Shown here piece by piece: positions 24,352-32,782 of a stretch of 64,000 nucleotides of DNA. The stretch comes from a virus. The notes beneath the pieces are model-generated. The model worked only from the letters and a program-made list of their open reading frames with translations, did not search any database and had not been told where the DNA came from. Numbering within the stretch: position 1 is the stretch's first letter; each line of letters begins with the position of its first letter. Position numbers and translations under genes: made by a program. Location of the stretch: IMG/VR virus record IMGVR_UViG_3300046791_000499, positions 62,001 through 126,000 of that record, one strand, 5' to 3'.

Positions 24352-24965
24352 CCGGATGCAGCCTCGCTTGGGGGCACGGCAGTCGGGGGATCGACAGGCT
24401 TGGAGGTCGCGGCGACTGGGCGCGCGAAGCTGATCTCGTCGGCGTAGTTGAACCGCAACGACTCCGCGAGCAGGCGCCACTTGGTGGCCGGCGACGAGCC
24501 CACGAGCACCGCGCCGAGCACCTTGTAGTCGGTGATCCTGATCTCGCCCCTACCGGTCTGGACCAGGGTCTTGTTGAACACGGCCAACTGCATGAGGCGA
24601 TGCAGGTCCTTGGGCTCGAGCCGGGCGAGCAGGACCGGGAACGCCTCGCCGAGAAGGCTGCCGGCCACGTCGGGGAGAACCTCGAGCAGCCGAGCCCACG
24701 CCCTGGCGATGCGACCGTCGGACGTGTCGAGGTCCCCGAGGTTGGCCAGGTCGAAGTCAGCCCCGGAGCCCGTGGTCTCGGCCAGGAACAGCGCGACCTC
24801 TTTGGCGAGCGCGTCGACGACGATGCCGACGCCTACGGCTGCCGCGGGACCGAGCACCCGAAGCAAGATGCACTCGATCTCGAACTGCTCTTCGGGACCC
24901 GTACGCGTGATGATCCACGTACGGTCGTCGAAGCTGAGCGTCTTCTTGGGGTCGATGCGATCCAT
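24348..24965 (-). CDS. tail assembly chaperone, 205 aa
   Basis: The pattern KKTLSFDDRTWIITRTGPEE, LLRVLGPAAAVGVGI, KVLGAVLVGSSPATKWRLLA resembles tail assembly chaperones of DUF3383/DUF3277-type myophages. It sits between the tube and tape-measure genes. A GCCCCCA run lies about 20 nt before its stop, where a -1 slip would enter the frame of the downstream gene. Confidence 0.7.
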   Translation of the reverse strand: MDRIDPKKTLSFDDRTWIITRTGPEEQFEIECILLRVLGPAAAVGVGIVVDALAKEVALFLAETTGSGADFDLANLGDLDTSDGRIARAWARLLEVLPDVAGSLLGEAFPVLLARLEPKDLHRLMQLAVFNKTLVQTGRGEIRITDYKVLGAVLVGSSPATKWRLLAESLRFNYADEISFARPVAATSKPVDPPTAVPPSEAASG

Positions 24966-24977
24966 GGATTACCTCGA

Positions 24978-25451
24978 TCACGGCATCAACGAGATGATCT
25001 CTTCTTGGGTCAACTGCGGCGGGTTCACCCACTTGCCGACCTGAGCGATCTGGAACACCCCGATCAGCGGCCAACTGACGACCTCGACGGTATCGGCGTT
25101 GAAGTTTCGCGTCGGCTGGGCCTCGATCGAGACCGAGCCGGAGACGAACTTCGTGGTCTCGTAGGTCAGCGAGACCCCGAGGATCTTTCCGAACTGCCGG
25201 ATCGCCTTGACCGCCGCGAAGATGAACGAGTCGTCCTCGCTCATCGGCATGACGTTGACCGTGAACCGATAGGCGTTGGACCCGTTGATGATGTGCGCCG
25301 CCGTATTGTGAAGGCCGCCAATGAGCGCCGACTCTGGAGACATCTTCTCCAGGATGGCGATCGTCCCGACATCGGGCAGCGCCGTGATGCGCTTGCCGCT
25401 GATGTTCAGGAACAGATTCGATTGTTGGATGATGACGGTCTCGTTGGACAT
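24978..25451 (-). CDS. tail tube protein (DUF3277-like), 157 aa
   Basis: The pattern RITALPDVGTIAILEK, ANVMPMSEDD-like region, and FGKILGVSLTYETTKF fits the tube protein of this phage type. Length and position directly after the sheath gene agree. Tube rings stack around the tape measure. Confidence 0.78.
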   Translation of the reverse strand: MSNETVIIQQSNLFLNISGKRITALPDVGTIAILEKMSPESALIGGLHNTAAHIINGSNAYRFTVNVMPMSEDDSFIFAAVKAIRQFGKILGVSLTYETTKFVSGSVSIEAQPTRNFNADTVEVVSWPLIGVFQIAQVGKWVNPPQLTQEEIISLMP

Positions 25452-25463
25452 GGCTCAGACCTC

Positions 25464-26840
25464 TCAGACGAGCGCGAACTCGGCTTCCACTCGCAGCGCC
25501 GCGAGCTTCGGGGTGATGGTGGCGGAGGCGAGGATGCGCCCGGTCGTCTTGAAGTCGCCGATCGAAAGTTCGGACGGCGGAAGCGTGGACAGATCGAGCG
25601 GCTCGTAGGTCACGGTGAAGTCGTCGCGGATGACACCAGCGGTGACCAGCGGGATCATGTCCTGGCTGATCTTGTCGCAGACGCTCTGCAGCCCGGCCTT
25701 GTCGAGATTGACGCCAGCGTTCGACTGCAAGATCAAGTCGACGGTCTGGCGGATCGTGTACCACCACCAATCCTCGGCGTGGACTTGGTAAATGAAATTG
25801 CCGCTGGAGACGTAGCCGCCGAGCGTGCGCAGGTCATCGGCCGGGCTGTAGAACCGCTCGGTGTATGACGTGAAGCGCTGGCGCATCGTCTGCGTCTGGC
25901 TGAGCGACCGAGCAGCGGTGATCGTCGTTTCGTCGCTGCCCTCCGTGACCAGGAAGTGCCAGGTCCGCGAGCCCGGGAACGCCCCGCCGACACGGCCAAC
26001 CCACGCGGCCGCCATGTAGTCGGTCGCCGTCGGGTGGCTCAGCAGGGCGGCACGCTTGTACTCGCCGTTGAACCAGTCCACCGCGATGTTGGTGGTGTCG
26101 CTGCCGTCGTAGACCCCGACGGTCGCGGTCTCGCCGATCATGACGTTGCGGCGGTTCACGACGTCGGCTCCCGCCCATCGGCGGCCTTCGTCGAGTTCGA
26201 CGTCGAGCGCACCTGGCATGAGAACGCCCCAGAAATTCGAGAGCGGGTAGGCGGCGTCGAGATCCTCGAACGCCCCGACGTTGGCCACCGTCTCCGTCAC
26301 GGTCGGAGCCGTACCGCCTGGTGCTGCCGACGTCGGCGTGAAGCCAACCCCTGGCACGTCGGCCGTGAGACTCAGCGTGTCGGTGTCTACGGAAGCAGCG
26401 GTGATCAGCGCGCCGTAGATGCCACCGTTGAAGGCGGCGACCAACCCGTCCTTGATCTGCGTCGTGGTCGAGCCGCTTGCGGCGAACGTCGCGGCGAGCG
26501 TCCCGTTGATGCTGACGGTGTGGTTGCCGTCGGTCGTGGAGATGATGTCCACGGTCCAGACGTTGGCGACCGGGTTCTCGCGCTTGATCAGGACGATCCG
26601 AGAAACGGCGGTGGCGGTCGGCTCCTGGCTGAATAGTTGGACCGCAGCGTTGAAGGCCGCGTCACCGGTGTCCCAGCCATCCTCCTCCATGAGCGCGGTC
26701 GACGAGTAGTCCGTCGTCTTCGCGGTGATGCCGGCAGGAACGGCGGGTGCCACAATCGCGAAGATCCGTGGGGTGTCCGGCGGTTCGGGTGGAACCTGAT
26801 TGAGCTGCGAATTGATTGCGATCCAGTCGATTGCGGGCAT
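25464..26840 (-). CDS. tail sheath protein (DUF3383-like), 458 aa
   Basis: A DUF3383-type contractile sheath. The N-terminal PAIDWIAINSQLNQVPPEPP, central FWGVLMPGALDVELDEGRRW, and C-terminal FIYQVHAEDWWWYTIRQTVD and DLSTLPPSELSIGDFKTTGR match the family. An Ig-like insertion at about residues 95-175 (NHTVSINGTLAATFAASGST, then TTQIKDGLVAAF) resembles a segment in the accessory gene at 51825-52898 and, more loosely, in the cement protein at 31475. Confidence 0.9.
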   Translation of the reverse strand: MPAIDWIAINSQLNQVPPEPPDTPRIFAIVAPAVPAGITAKTTDYSSTALMEEDGWDTGDAAFNAAVQLFSQEPTATAVSRIVLIKRENPVANVWTVDIISTTDGNHTVSINGTLAATFAASGSTTTQIKDGLVAAFNGGIYGALITAASVDTDTLSLTADVPGVGFTPTSAAPGGTAPTVTETVANVGAFEDLDAAYPLSNFWGVLMPGALDVELDEGRRWAGADVVNRRNVMIGETATVGVYDGSDTTNIAVDWFNGEYKRAALLSHPTATDYMAAAWVGRVGGAFPGSRTWHFLVTEGSDETTITAARSLSQTQTMRQRFTSYTERFYSPADDLRTLGGYVSSGNFIYQVHAEDWWWYTIRQTVDLILQSNAGVNLDKAGLQSVCDKISQDMIPLVTAGVIRDDFTVTYEPLDLSTLPPSELSIGDFKTTGRILASATITPKLAALRVEAEFALV

Positions 26841-26852
26841 GTCGGTCTCCTA

Positions 26853-27692
26853 CTAGGCGACGTTGAGGGCGTGCCCGATCCGGCGGGCGGCGGGGACTTG
26901 GTATGCAGCGGTGGCGTAGCCCAAGAGCGCGAAGTCGAGGGTGCCTTGCGTCTCGCTGCGATCGGCGAGTGTGGTGTTCTGAGCGAGAAGAATTCCGGCC
27001 AGGTTCCAACCGGCGGCCTGCAGCTTCGGCTTGAGCACGCGGTGCATGGCTTTGCGGGCGCGGGTCATGAGGTCGAACCCGGTGGCGAAACCTCGGACCT
27101 CGACGCCTCGGAAGGTCACTCGGCAGACCATGCGCGACCACTCGACCTCGAGTTCGGGGAAGCGCTCGACCAGCGGCGTGATCTCGACGAGATCGGCGTC
27201 GCTCGGAGCGAGAGCGAACAGGGGTTCGTCGGTCGAGCCGGTGACGATGATGCTGGTCGGATCATCGCCATCGATCGCGGCTGTGATCCCAGCGGGCAAC
27301 CCGGCGTCGATGATGGCGAACAGGGCAGCCGCGCTGATGTCGGGTGTCTCCTGTGGGTCCAGGCCCTGGTCGGGCGAGTCGTACGAGAACGTGAGCGGGG
27401 AATCGAAGTCGAACCCGACGTACAAGAGCACGGCGAAGGTCCCGGGCCCGTCCACGAGGATCGTGATCTGCTGCTTCACGATCGATGGGATCGTGCGGAC
27501 CTCTGGCTGACTCAGCGGCACGAGCGAGGTTGCGACCTGGATCAGCGCGGCCGGGAGCGCCACGTCGGGGGCTCCGTCGTCGCGCTTCTCGGGGAAGCAC
27601 ACGCGCTCACCGGGGATGCCGGTAGCCGCAACGACCCAGTCATGGATCGCGTTCTCGACCAGCTCGATGGCGATCGGGGCAGTCGCGGTCAT
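26853..27692 (-). CDS. LIC_12616-like neck/tail terminator protein, 279 aa
   Basis: The start (IELVENAIHDWVVAATGIPG), the QQITILVDGPGTFAVLLYVG strand and the C-terminal TQGTLDFALLGYATAAYQV fit the LIC_12616 family that lies just upstream of sheath genes and probably terminates the tail. It is longer than usual because of an extra Asp/Ser-rich domain at about residues 90-165 that looks similar in style to the sheath insertion. Confidence 0.65.
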   Translation of the reverse strand: MTATAPIAIELVENAIHDWVVAATGIPGERVCFPEKRDDGAPDVALPAALIQVATSLVPLSQPEVRTIPSIVKQQITILVDGPGTFAVLLYVGFDFDSPLTFSYDSPDQGLDPQETPDISAAALFAIIDAGLPAGITAAIDGDDPTSIIVTGSTDEPLFALAPSDADLVEITPLVERFPELEVEWSRMVCRVTFRGVEVRGFATGFDLMTRARKAMHRVLKPKLQAAGWNLAGILLAQNTTLADRSETQGTLDFALLGYATAAYQVPAARRIGHALNVA

Positions 27693-28129
27693 GCCGGCCC
27701 CCGTTCCGCCGCGCTGTAGAAGCGGTAGCGTGAATCAGCCACGAGCCCGGCATCGTCCCAAATCTCTTCGCCGGTGATCTCGTAGAGCCGGCCCTGCCAT
27801 TCGACCTGATCCCCCGGAGGACCGTCGGTGTTCTGCGTCGGCGCGATCTGGAGTCCGGTCCAGTTGAGCGCAATCTGGTCGATGTCGTCTTCCACGTAGG
27901 CTGCGGAGAGGAACGTCTTGGATGCCCAGATCTGCGTGCCGCCCGTGGTCGAATCGCCGGGAAGTTGGCGGTTCAATTGGGTGCTCGTCGGCTGGACGTA
28001 CAGCTTCACGAGCGCAACGACGTCATCGGCAGGCGTGAGGCGACCATCGGCCCCACGCGTGCCTGCTACTCGACGACGCACGCGCGTCAGCCGAGAGCCT
28101 TTTTTGACGGCGTTCTCGATCCCACCCAC
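27689..28129 (-). CDS. head-completion / stopper-like protein, 146 aa
   Basis: Beta-rich small protein (ALVKLYVQPTSTQLNRQLPG, DQIALNWTGLQIAPTQN, DQVEWQGRLYEITGEEIW). 'Something-Val-Glu-Trp-x-Gly-Arg-x-Tyr-x-Ile' near the C-terminus is typical of head-tail joining proteins. Its place between neck and tail-terminator genes supports this. It overlaps the next gene by 4 nt. Confidence 0.6.
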   Translation of the reverse strand: MGGIENAVKKGSRLTRVRRRVAGTRGADGRLTPADDVVALVKLYVQPTSTQLNRQLPGDSTTGGTQIWASKTFLSAAYVEDDIDQIALNWTGLQIAPTQNTDGPPGDQVEWQGRLYEITGEEIWDDAGLVADSRYRFYSAAERGPA

Positions 28130-28132
28130 GGC

Positions 28133-28681
28133 TCAGCCTGCTTTCTTGACGTCCTTGATCCGCGGGACCTTGGCGATCTTGCGGCTCAGCGCCTCGACCA
28201 GTTCCGGGTTGCGACGGTTCTTCGGGCCTGCGATGACCGGCTTCTTGTGCTCGATCTCCATCAACTGCTCGAGTGCGGCACGTCCAGAAGTCCGAGAGAT
28301 CAGCGCGGTGAATTCGTCCGGGGTGAGCCCGGCGAGGTTGACCTCGACCACCTGCTTGGCCTCGATCAGCTTGGCGATCTCTTTGTGAGCCGAAGCCGCG
28401 GACCACGTCTTGGCGTCCACGAGATTCAGACCAGGCGTGAACATGCCGATGCTGCCATCGGGAAGGCCGAACGCGACCGGGCTGGGCTCGGCGTAGCGAG
28501 TCGGCGCGGGCGGACGCTTCGGTGCGTTCTTCGGTCGCACAGCGGCCGGGAGTTTCACGAGTTCTGGCTTGTAGTCCACGGCGACCAGCCCGGGGCTTGT
28601 CGGTTGTGGTGCACTCGGCACGGGGCCAGACGCACTGCGGCCGCGGGGGCTTGGCTTCTCGGTCTTGTCTTCTTCGCTCAT
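28133..28681 (-). CDS. hypothetical head-tail region protein, 182 aa
   Basis: A Pro/Lys-rich disordered N-terminal 70 residues, then AFGLPDGSIGMFTPGLNLVD and a helical C-terminus (SAHKEIAKLIEAKQVVEVNL). No family recognised. It is in the neck gene block and may be a minor head or neck component. Its ATG overlaps the upstream stop. Confidence 0.5.
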   Translation of the reverse strand: MSEEDKTEKPSPRGRSASGPVPSAPQPTSPGLVAVDYKPELVKLPAAVRPKNAPKRPPAPTRYAEPSPVAFGLPDGSIGMFTPGLNLVDAKTWSAASAHKEIAKLIEAKQVVEVNLAGLTPDEFTALISRTSGRAALEQLMEIEHKKPVIAGPKNRRNPELVEALSRKIAKVPRIKDVKKAG

Positions 28682-29157
28682 ACGTCGTCTCCGTCTGTTC
28701 CGATCTCGAAATCGATGGCCTTGAGCATGTCGCCGCTGTCGACCAGCTTTTGATCGTGGCCCTTGCGATCGATGGTGCTCTGCGCGAGCGGGTCTCCGCC
28801 CACCTGTCGGGTCTCAATCACCGCCTTGGCCGACTTTTTCATGAGCCGGCCGAGCATGGTGAGAGCCTGGATGGGGGTGGCAACGCAGTCAGCGACCGCA
28901 CCGACATCGTCCTTGGCCTCCTCACCGAGTAGCGGTGCACTCTGGTCGGCCGCGATCGAGAGCCAGGGACGTGGCTTGACGTACGGCTCCCCGTTGTCTC
29001 GCTGGGCCTTGGAGCCTAGTTCGTTGATCGCACCCTTGAATGCTTGCTCAGGCTCGAGCAAGCCGGCCGACACGCGCATGCGATCCAGCCCAGCGAGGTT
29101 TCGCTGAGTCTTCCGCCAACCGAGGTCGACGTCTTGGATCTTGATCGTGGTGCCCAT
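28678..29157 (-). CDS. neck protein / HK97 gp10-like, 159 aa
   Basis: The region YVKPRPWLSIAADQS together with SPATIDRKGHDQ-like LAQSTIDRKGHDQKLVDSGD is a pattern of gp10-like or Mu gpG-like neck proteins, which end in 'TI..K....LVDTG.M..S/AI'. The length fits. It lies between the connector and completion genes. Confidence 0.65.
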   Translation of the reverse strand: MGTTIKIQDVDLGWRKTQRNLAGLDRMRVSAGLLEPEQAFKGAINELGSKAQRDNGEPYVKPRPWLSIAADQSAPLLGEEAKDDVGAVADCVATPIQALTMLGRLMKKSAKAVIETRQVGGDPLAQSTIDRKGHDQKLVDSGDMLKAIDFEIGTDGDDV

Positions 29158-29186
29158 CGGTCAGCCGTAGAGAATGGTTCTAGGAG

Positions 29187-29609
29187 TCATGAGTTTGTCG
29201 CTCGCGTGGACCCGATCGAACGGGGGAGAGTTCTGCGACGGGCTTGGCACTTCTCGAACTTGGCCAGCTCGAACGCGAAGAGAGTCCCGAAGGGCGAGCC
29301 AGCGAACAGGCCCGACGCCGAGGTCGCGGTCCCGTAGGTCACCGACACGCGCCCGACCGTCTCGCTCTCGACGGTCGAACCTGACTCAGCACCGGCACCC
29401 GGGGTCACCGTGAGTAGGTGCTGAGCCAGCAAAGTGATCATGTTGCAGGGGTCGACCCCGCAACCGATGTAGGCGAGTTCCTTGGTGGCCTGTCCGGCTG
29501 CGGGCCCGAGCACAATCAAGACCGCCTGTGCGATGAACAGCTCCGCCAGATCGGCGTCGACGTCAGCGAACAGGGGGCCAAGACTGTCCTGGGTGATCGT
29601 GCAGGTCAT
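29187..29609 (-). CDS. DUF4054-like head-tail connector, 140 aa
   Basis: The pattern VDADLAELFIAQAVLIVLG, CGVDPCNMITLLAQHLLTVT and GRVSVTYGTATSASGLFAGS matches DUF4054 proteins, adaptor-like connectors found two or three genes after the capsid gene. The ATG at 29609 is chosen; codons upstream of it are Arg/Ser-rich noise. Confidence 0.75.
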   Translation of the reverse strand: MTCTITQDSLGPLFADVDADLAELFIAQAVLIVLGPAAGQATKELAYIGCGVDPCNMITLLAQHLLTVTPGAGAESGSTVESETVGRVSVTYGTATSASGLFAGSPFGTLFAFELAKFEKCQARRRTLPRSIGSTRATNS

Positions 29610-29628
29610 GAAGGAATCCGCCTCGAGA

Positions 29629-30249
29629 TCAGCCCATCGCCAACGACGGCTGCGGTGCGTTGGTATCCTTGACCAAGGGCACCGCGCGCTGGAACGCGAT
29701 CGTCTTGAGCTTGACCGGCCGCGCCTTCGCCTGCCGGTCGGCAACCGCGTCGAGGATCTCGGGGCGGCCATCGCCGTGCCGCTCCTGATCCGCGATCCAC
29801 TGCAGGCCGGTTGGGTCGATCGACCGAGCGATCAGATCGAGTACGGCGCCGCTGTCATCGGGCAGAGCCGTCAACTCGCGGATCTGCTTGGCCTTGACCA
29901 ACTCCATCACCTGGGGATGACCTGGCTCGCCGGCCGCCGACTTGGCGGTCCTCGTGTAGAAGCGCCAGAGGTCGGCTGAGATGACGTTGACCCCGGGTTG
30001 CAGTTGCAGATCCGCCTGCCCGTTCTCCGGCCAGAAAGCCATCAACGGGGAGAGCCGGTGTGCAACTGCTCGGTCGTTCCGAACAGCGCCCTTGTCTACG
30101 GTGCCTCGGCCCACCATGCCGCGGTAGTCGAGGATGACGTGGGTCTTCTTGGGCGGCTTGGCGGCCGCCTCGTTGGGAACGGTAGTGGTTTCGCTGGACA
30201 TTGGGGTCTCGCTCTCGGGGTTCACGTCGTCTGCTTTGCGTCGGGCCAT
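29629..30249 (-). CDS. hypothetical capsid-region protein, 206 aa
   Basis: A disordered charged N-terminus is followed by KKTHVILDYRGMVGRGTVDK and DLQLQPGVNVISADLWRFYT. No family recognised with confidence; proteins at this position in related phages are minor head proteins. It begins 6 nt after the capsid gene ends. Confidence 0.55.
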   Translation of the reverse strand: MARRKADDVNPESETPMSSETTTVPNEAAAKPPKKTHVILDYRGMVGRGTVDKGAVRNDRAVAHRLSPLMAFWPENGQADLQLQPGVNVISADLWRFYTRTAKSAAGEPGHPQVMELVKAKQIRELTALPDDSGAVLDLIARSIDPTGLQWIADQERHGDGRPEILDAVADRQAKARPVKLKTIAFQRAVPLVKDTNAPQPSLAMG

Positions 30250-30254
30250 GACGA

Positions 30255-31457
30255 TCACGCGGTGAAGTCGGCGTACAGGACTTGCTCGGGCAGCTTGGCG
30301 ATGACGCCACCGTGGCGCCGGAGCAGCACGTACGTCTGGTTGAGGTAGTCCTCGAAGGGTCCGAAGACCATGGACTCCATGTGCTCCACGTACAGGTTCT
30401 TGCGATCGTCGGTGTAGACGATCCAGCGCGTGGCGGTGCCGGCTTGGTTGCCGAGCATGAGGTTGTCGGAGAACATCGCCGCGGCGATCCACGGGTACTG
30501 CTCGACCGCGCGCTTCCACACGGAGTCGCCTTCGCCGTTGGCACCGAAGTAGGTGTTCTGCATCGCCAGCCGGTCGGCGTGCGGAATCACCGAGTGGGTC
30601 GGACGTCGGCCCTGGTTGCCCAACATGTAGCGGGCTTCGATGGCCGCGAGACGCTGCATCATCTGCACCGCGGTCGGGACCATCGACGAGAACTGCTGAC
30701 CGACCAGGAGCACCATGGCGCCGCTGATCGTGGCGAAGCCTTCGATGTTCTTGTCGGTCGAGCCCCACCAAGAGACGCGCTCGCGGAAGTCGTCGGCAGC
30801 CTCGACCGCCGCGTACTGTCGCTCGCCCTGGAGATCATCGCCGACGATCGCTGCTTCCCAGTCGTCGGGGAGACCCCAGGTGTACTTGCTGGCGTAGTAG
30901 GCCGCGCCGCGGATCTCCTTCTCGTCGGAGTAGTCCGAGTTCGGGACCTCGCGCAGCGCGTTGGGGTCGGCCCAAACGGCCTGCCCGGTGTGCTCGCGGA
31001 TCTTGAACGAGTTCGTCCGGTAGCCGGGCTTGAGCACGTTGCGGGACTGCAACGCCATGACCCGACCAGGACCCGGAACGAACAGCGTCGGCGCTTGCGG
31101 GCGCGTGATGTTCTCGCCGGGGCCACCGACCAACTCGAGCGAACTCGAGGTGAAGTCGGTCACGCCGTCGAACCGAGGATCGATCAACGGCGCAATGTGG
31201 CGCTTGATGATCGCCTTGGCCGCGTCCTGGACCTTCTCCAGCGGGGCGTCCGGCCATTTGCGTCGGAGTGCGGGGACGATCCGCTTCAAGGCCGCATCGC
31301 TGCTGTGCCCGATCTCGAGCCCGAAGCCCGAGTTTGAGAACCCTTGGAACTTGCCCGCCGAGTCGAGTCGGACGTCGTCGAACATGGAATCGTCGAAGAC
31401 GACCGCACGTCCGCCTGCCGCATCGAGCCGAGTGATGAATGGTAGATTGGCGCTCAT
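30255..31457 (-). CDS. major capsid protein (DUF2184-like), 400 aa
   Basis: An HK97-fold coat protein of the DUF2184 type: YRTNSFKIREHTGQAVWADP, YYASKYTWGLPDDWEAA, GSTDKNIEGFATISGA and WIVYTDDRKNLYVEHMESMV are in the expected order. Length and place after the cement gene agree. An AGGAG ribosome site lies 7 nt before the ATG at 31457, consistent with high expression. Confidence 0.88.
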   Translation of the reverse strand: MSANLPFITRLDAAGGRAVVFDDSMFDDVRLDSAGKFQGFSNSGFGLEIGHSSDAALKRIVPALRRKWPDAPLEKVQDAAKAIIKRHIAPLIDPRFDGVTDFTSSSLELVGGPGENITRPQAPTLFVPGPGRVMALQSRNVLKPGYRTNSFKIREHTGQAVWADPNALREVPNSDYSDEKEIRGAAYYASKYTWGLPDDWEAAIVGDDLQGERQYAAVEAADDFRERVSWWGSTDKNIEGFATISGAMVLLVGQQFSSMVPTAVQMMQRLAAIEARYMLGNQGRRPTHSVIPHADRLAMQNTYFGANGEGDSVWKRAVEQYPWIAAAMFSDNLMLGNQAGTATRWIVYTDDRKNLYVEHMESMVFGPFEDYLNQTYVLLRRHGGVIAKLPEQVLYADFTA

Positions 31458-31474
31458 GAGGTGCTCCTGTGGGA

Positions 31475-32779
31475 TCAGACGTTGGGCGTGACCGGGACCG
31501 CGATACGAGCGCGACCGATGTGGGTGGAGGGGGCGATGAACATTTCACCGCGGGTGGTTCGGGTGTGGGTGCTGACCTCGGGGTTCGTCTCGACGAACGC
31601 GATGGTGCCGGGGCCCAGGTTGGTCACGGTCACGGCGCGGCCATCGGCGGGGCCGGTGAGCGTGATGGTCGAGGTGCCACCACCAGCAACGAGCCCCGTG
31701 AGCGTGGGCTTGAGTGCGAGGGCAGCTTTCAGGCCCGTGACGATCAGCGTGGCGGTCGTGCCGGCGCCGCTGGTGAAGCCAACGTGCTCGGTGACGGTGA
31801 CCCCCAGGTTGTTCACGACCGAGACCTGGAAGGCGTAGTCGGTTGCGTCGACCGCCGTTGGCGTTCCCGTCCACAGGTTCGCCGTGGCACCGACGGCGGC
31901 ACCAGCCGCATCCGTCACCATGCCGGCGAGGTAATCGCCCGCGTCGGTGTGTCGGACGTAGACGGCCTCGGGCCCGTTGCTCAGCGTGATCGCCTTCTCG
32001 CCGTAGGCCGAGATGTGCCCGTACTTGGCGTAGGGGATGTTCTGGCCGGACTTGTACTCGCGGTAGGCGAAGCCGGGCTCGACGGGCTGCGTGTCGGAGC
32101 CCCGGAAGATCGGACCGCGGAAGGTCGCGGCCGACATCGAAGACGTGATCTTGGTGAAGTAGGGGCGGCCCTCCTTGTCGTAGCCGGCGGTCCCCTTGCT
32201 CGTGTCGATCCCGTAGAAGAGACCAACCTTGATCGTGTCGGTGACCGGCGACGCGATGGAGGTCGCCGTGTAGCCATCGCCACCGACGGTGCTGGTGATC
32301 ACGGCCGAGAACGTCGCGCCTGGGACCCGAGCGGTGAGCCGCAACTTGGCCGCGCTCGCGCCGACCGAGGCGACCACGTAGGAGGCGATGTTGCCACCCG
32401 TGTAGGCCCCCGCGATGGTCGTGATCGCAGCGTTGATCGCCTCGATCAATCCGAGCACGGTGTCCGCGGCGGTGTCCGCCGTCGCTACGAACGAGGTGCT
32501 CGCGGGCGCCATCGCATGCGCCGCGGCCGAGGTCCCCGATTGAGTCGTCAGCATCGTGACCGTGACGGTCCACGTTGCCGAAGACGCGAAGGTCCCCGTC
32601 AGTTCGTAGTCGGTGACCTGAACGACCTGTGGGTAGTGGGCAGTCCCGACATCGTTGATCGAGGTGTCGAAGAAACACCCCGGCTCGATGATGGTCTCAT
32701 CCGGGTTGGTGACGCCGTCCGTCTTGAGGAACGGGATGTCGAGATTGTTGGTGAACGGGAACAGGGGTGGAAGTGACAT
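31475..32779 (-). CDS. structural cement protein (Gp24-like) with extra beta domains, 434 aa
   Basis: The central FYGIDTSKGTAGYDKEGRPYF, YREYKSGQNIPYAKYGHISA and EAVYVRHTDAG fit the Gp24-like cement proteins that decorate this type of capsid. Two beta-rich inserts (about 65-160 and 300-390, for example FVATADTAADTVLGLIEAIN) are unusual and make it more than twice the normal length. Similar Thr/Ala-rich beta segments occur in the sheath. Confidence 0.75.
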   Translation of the reverse strand: MSLPPLFPFTNNLDIPFLKTDGVTNPDETIIEPGCFFDTSINDVGTAHYPQVVQVTDYELTGTFASSATWTVTVTMLTTQSGTSAAAHAMAPASTSFVATADTAADTVLGLIEAINAAITTIAGAYTGGNIASYVVASVGASAAKLRLTARVPGATFSAVITSTVGGDGYTATSIASPVTDTIKVGLFYGIDTSKGTAGYDKEGRPYFTKITSSMSAATFRGPIFRGSDTQPVEPGFAYREYKSGQNIPYAKYGHISAYGEKAITLSNGPEAVYVRHTDAGDYLAGMVTDAAGAAVGATANLWTGTPTAVDATDYAFQVSVVNNLGVTVTEHVGFTSGAGTTATLIVTGLKAALALKPTLTGLVAGGGTSTITLTGPADGRAVTVTNLGPGTIAFVETNPEVSTHTRTTRGEMFIAPSTHIGRARIAVPVTPNV

Positions 32780-32782
32780 GGA

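Noticed and set aside
24600-25868. Open frame of 422 codons on the plus strand
   Set aside because: Antisense to the chaperone, tube and sheath genes; composition is the shadow type (Arg, Asp, Gly, His).
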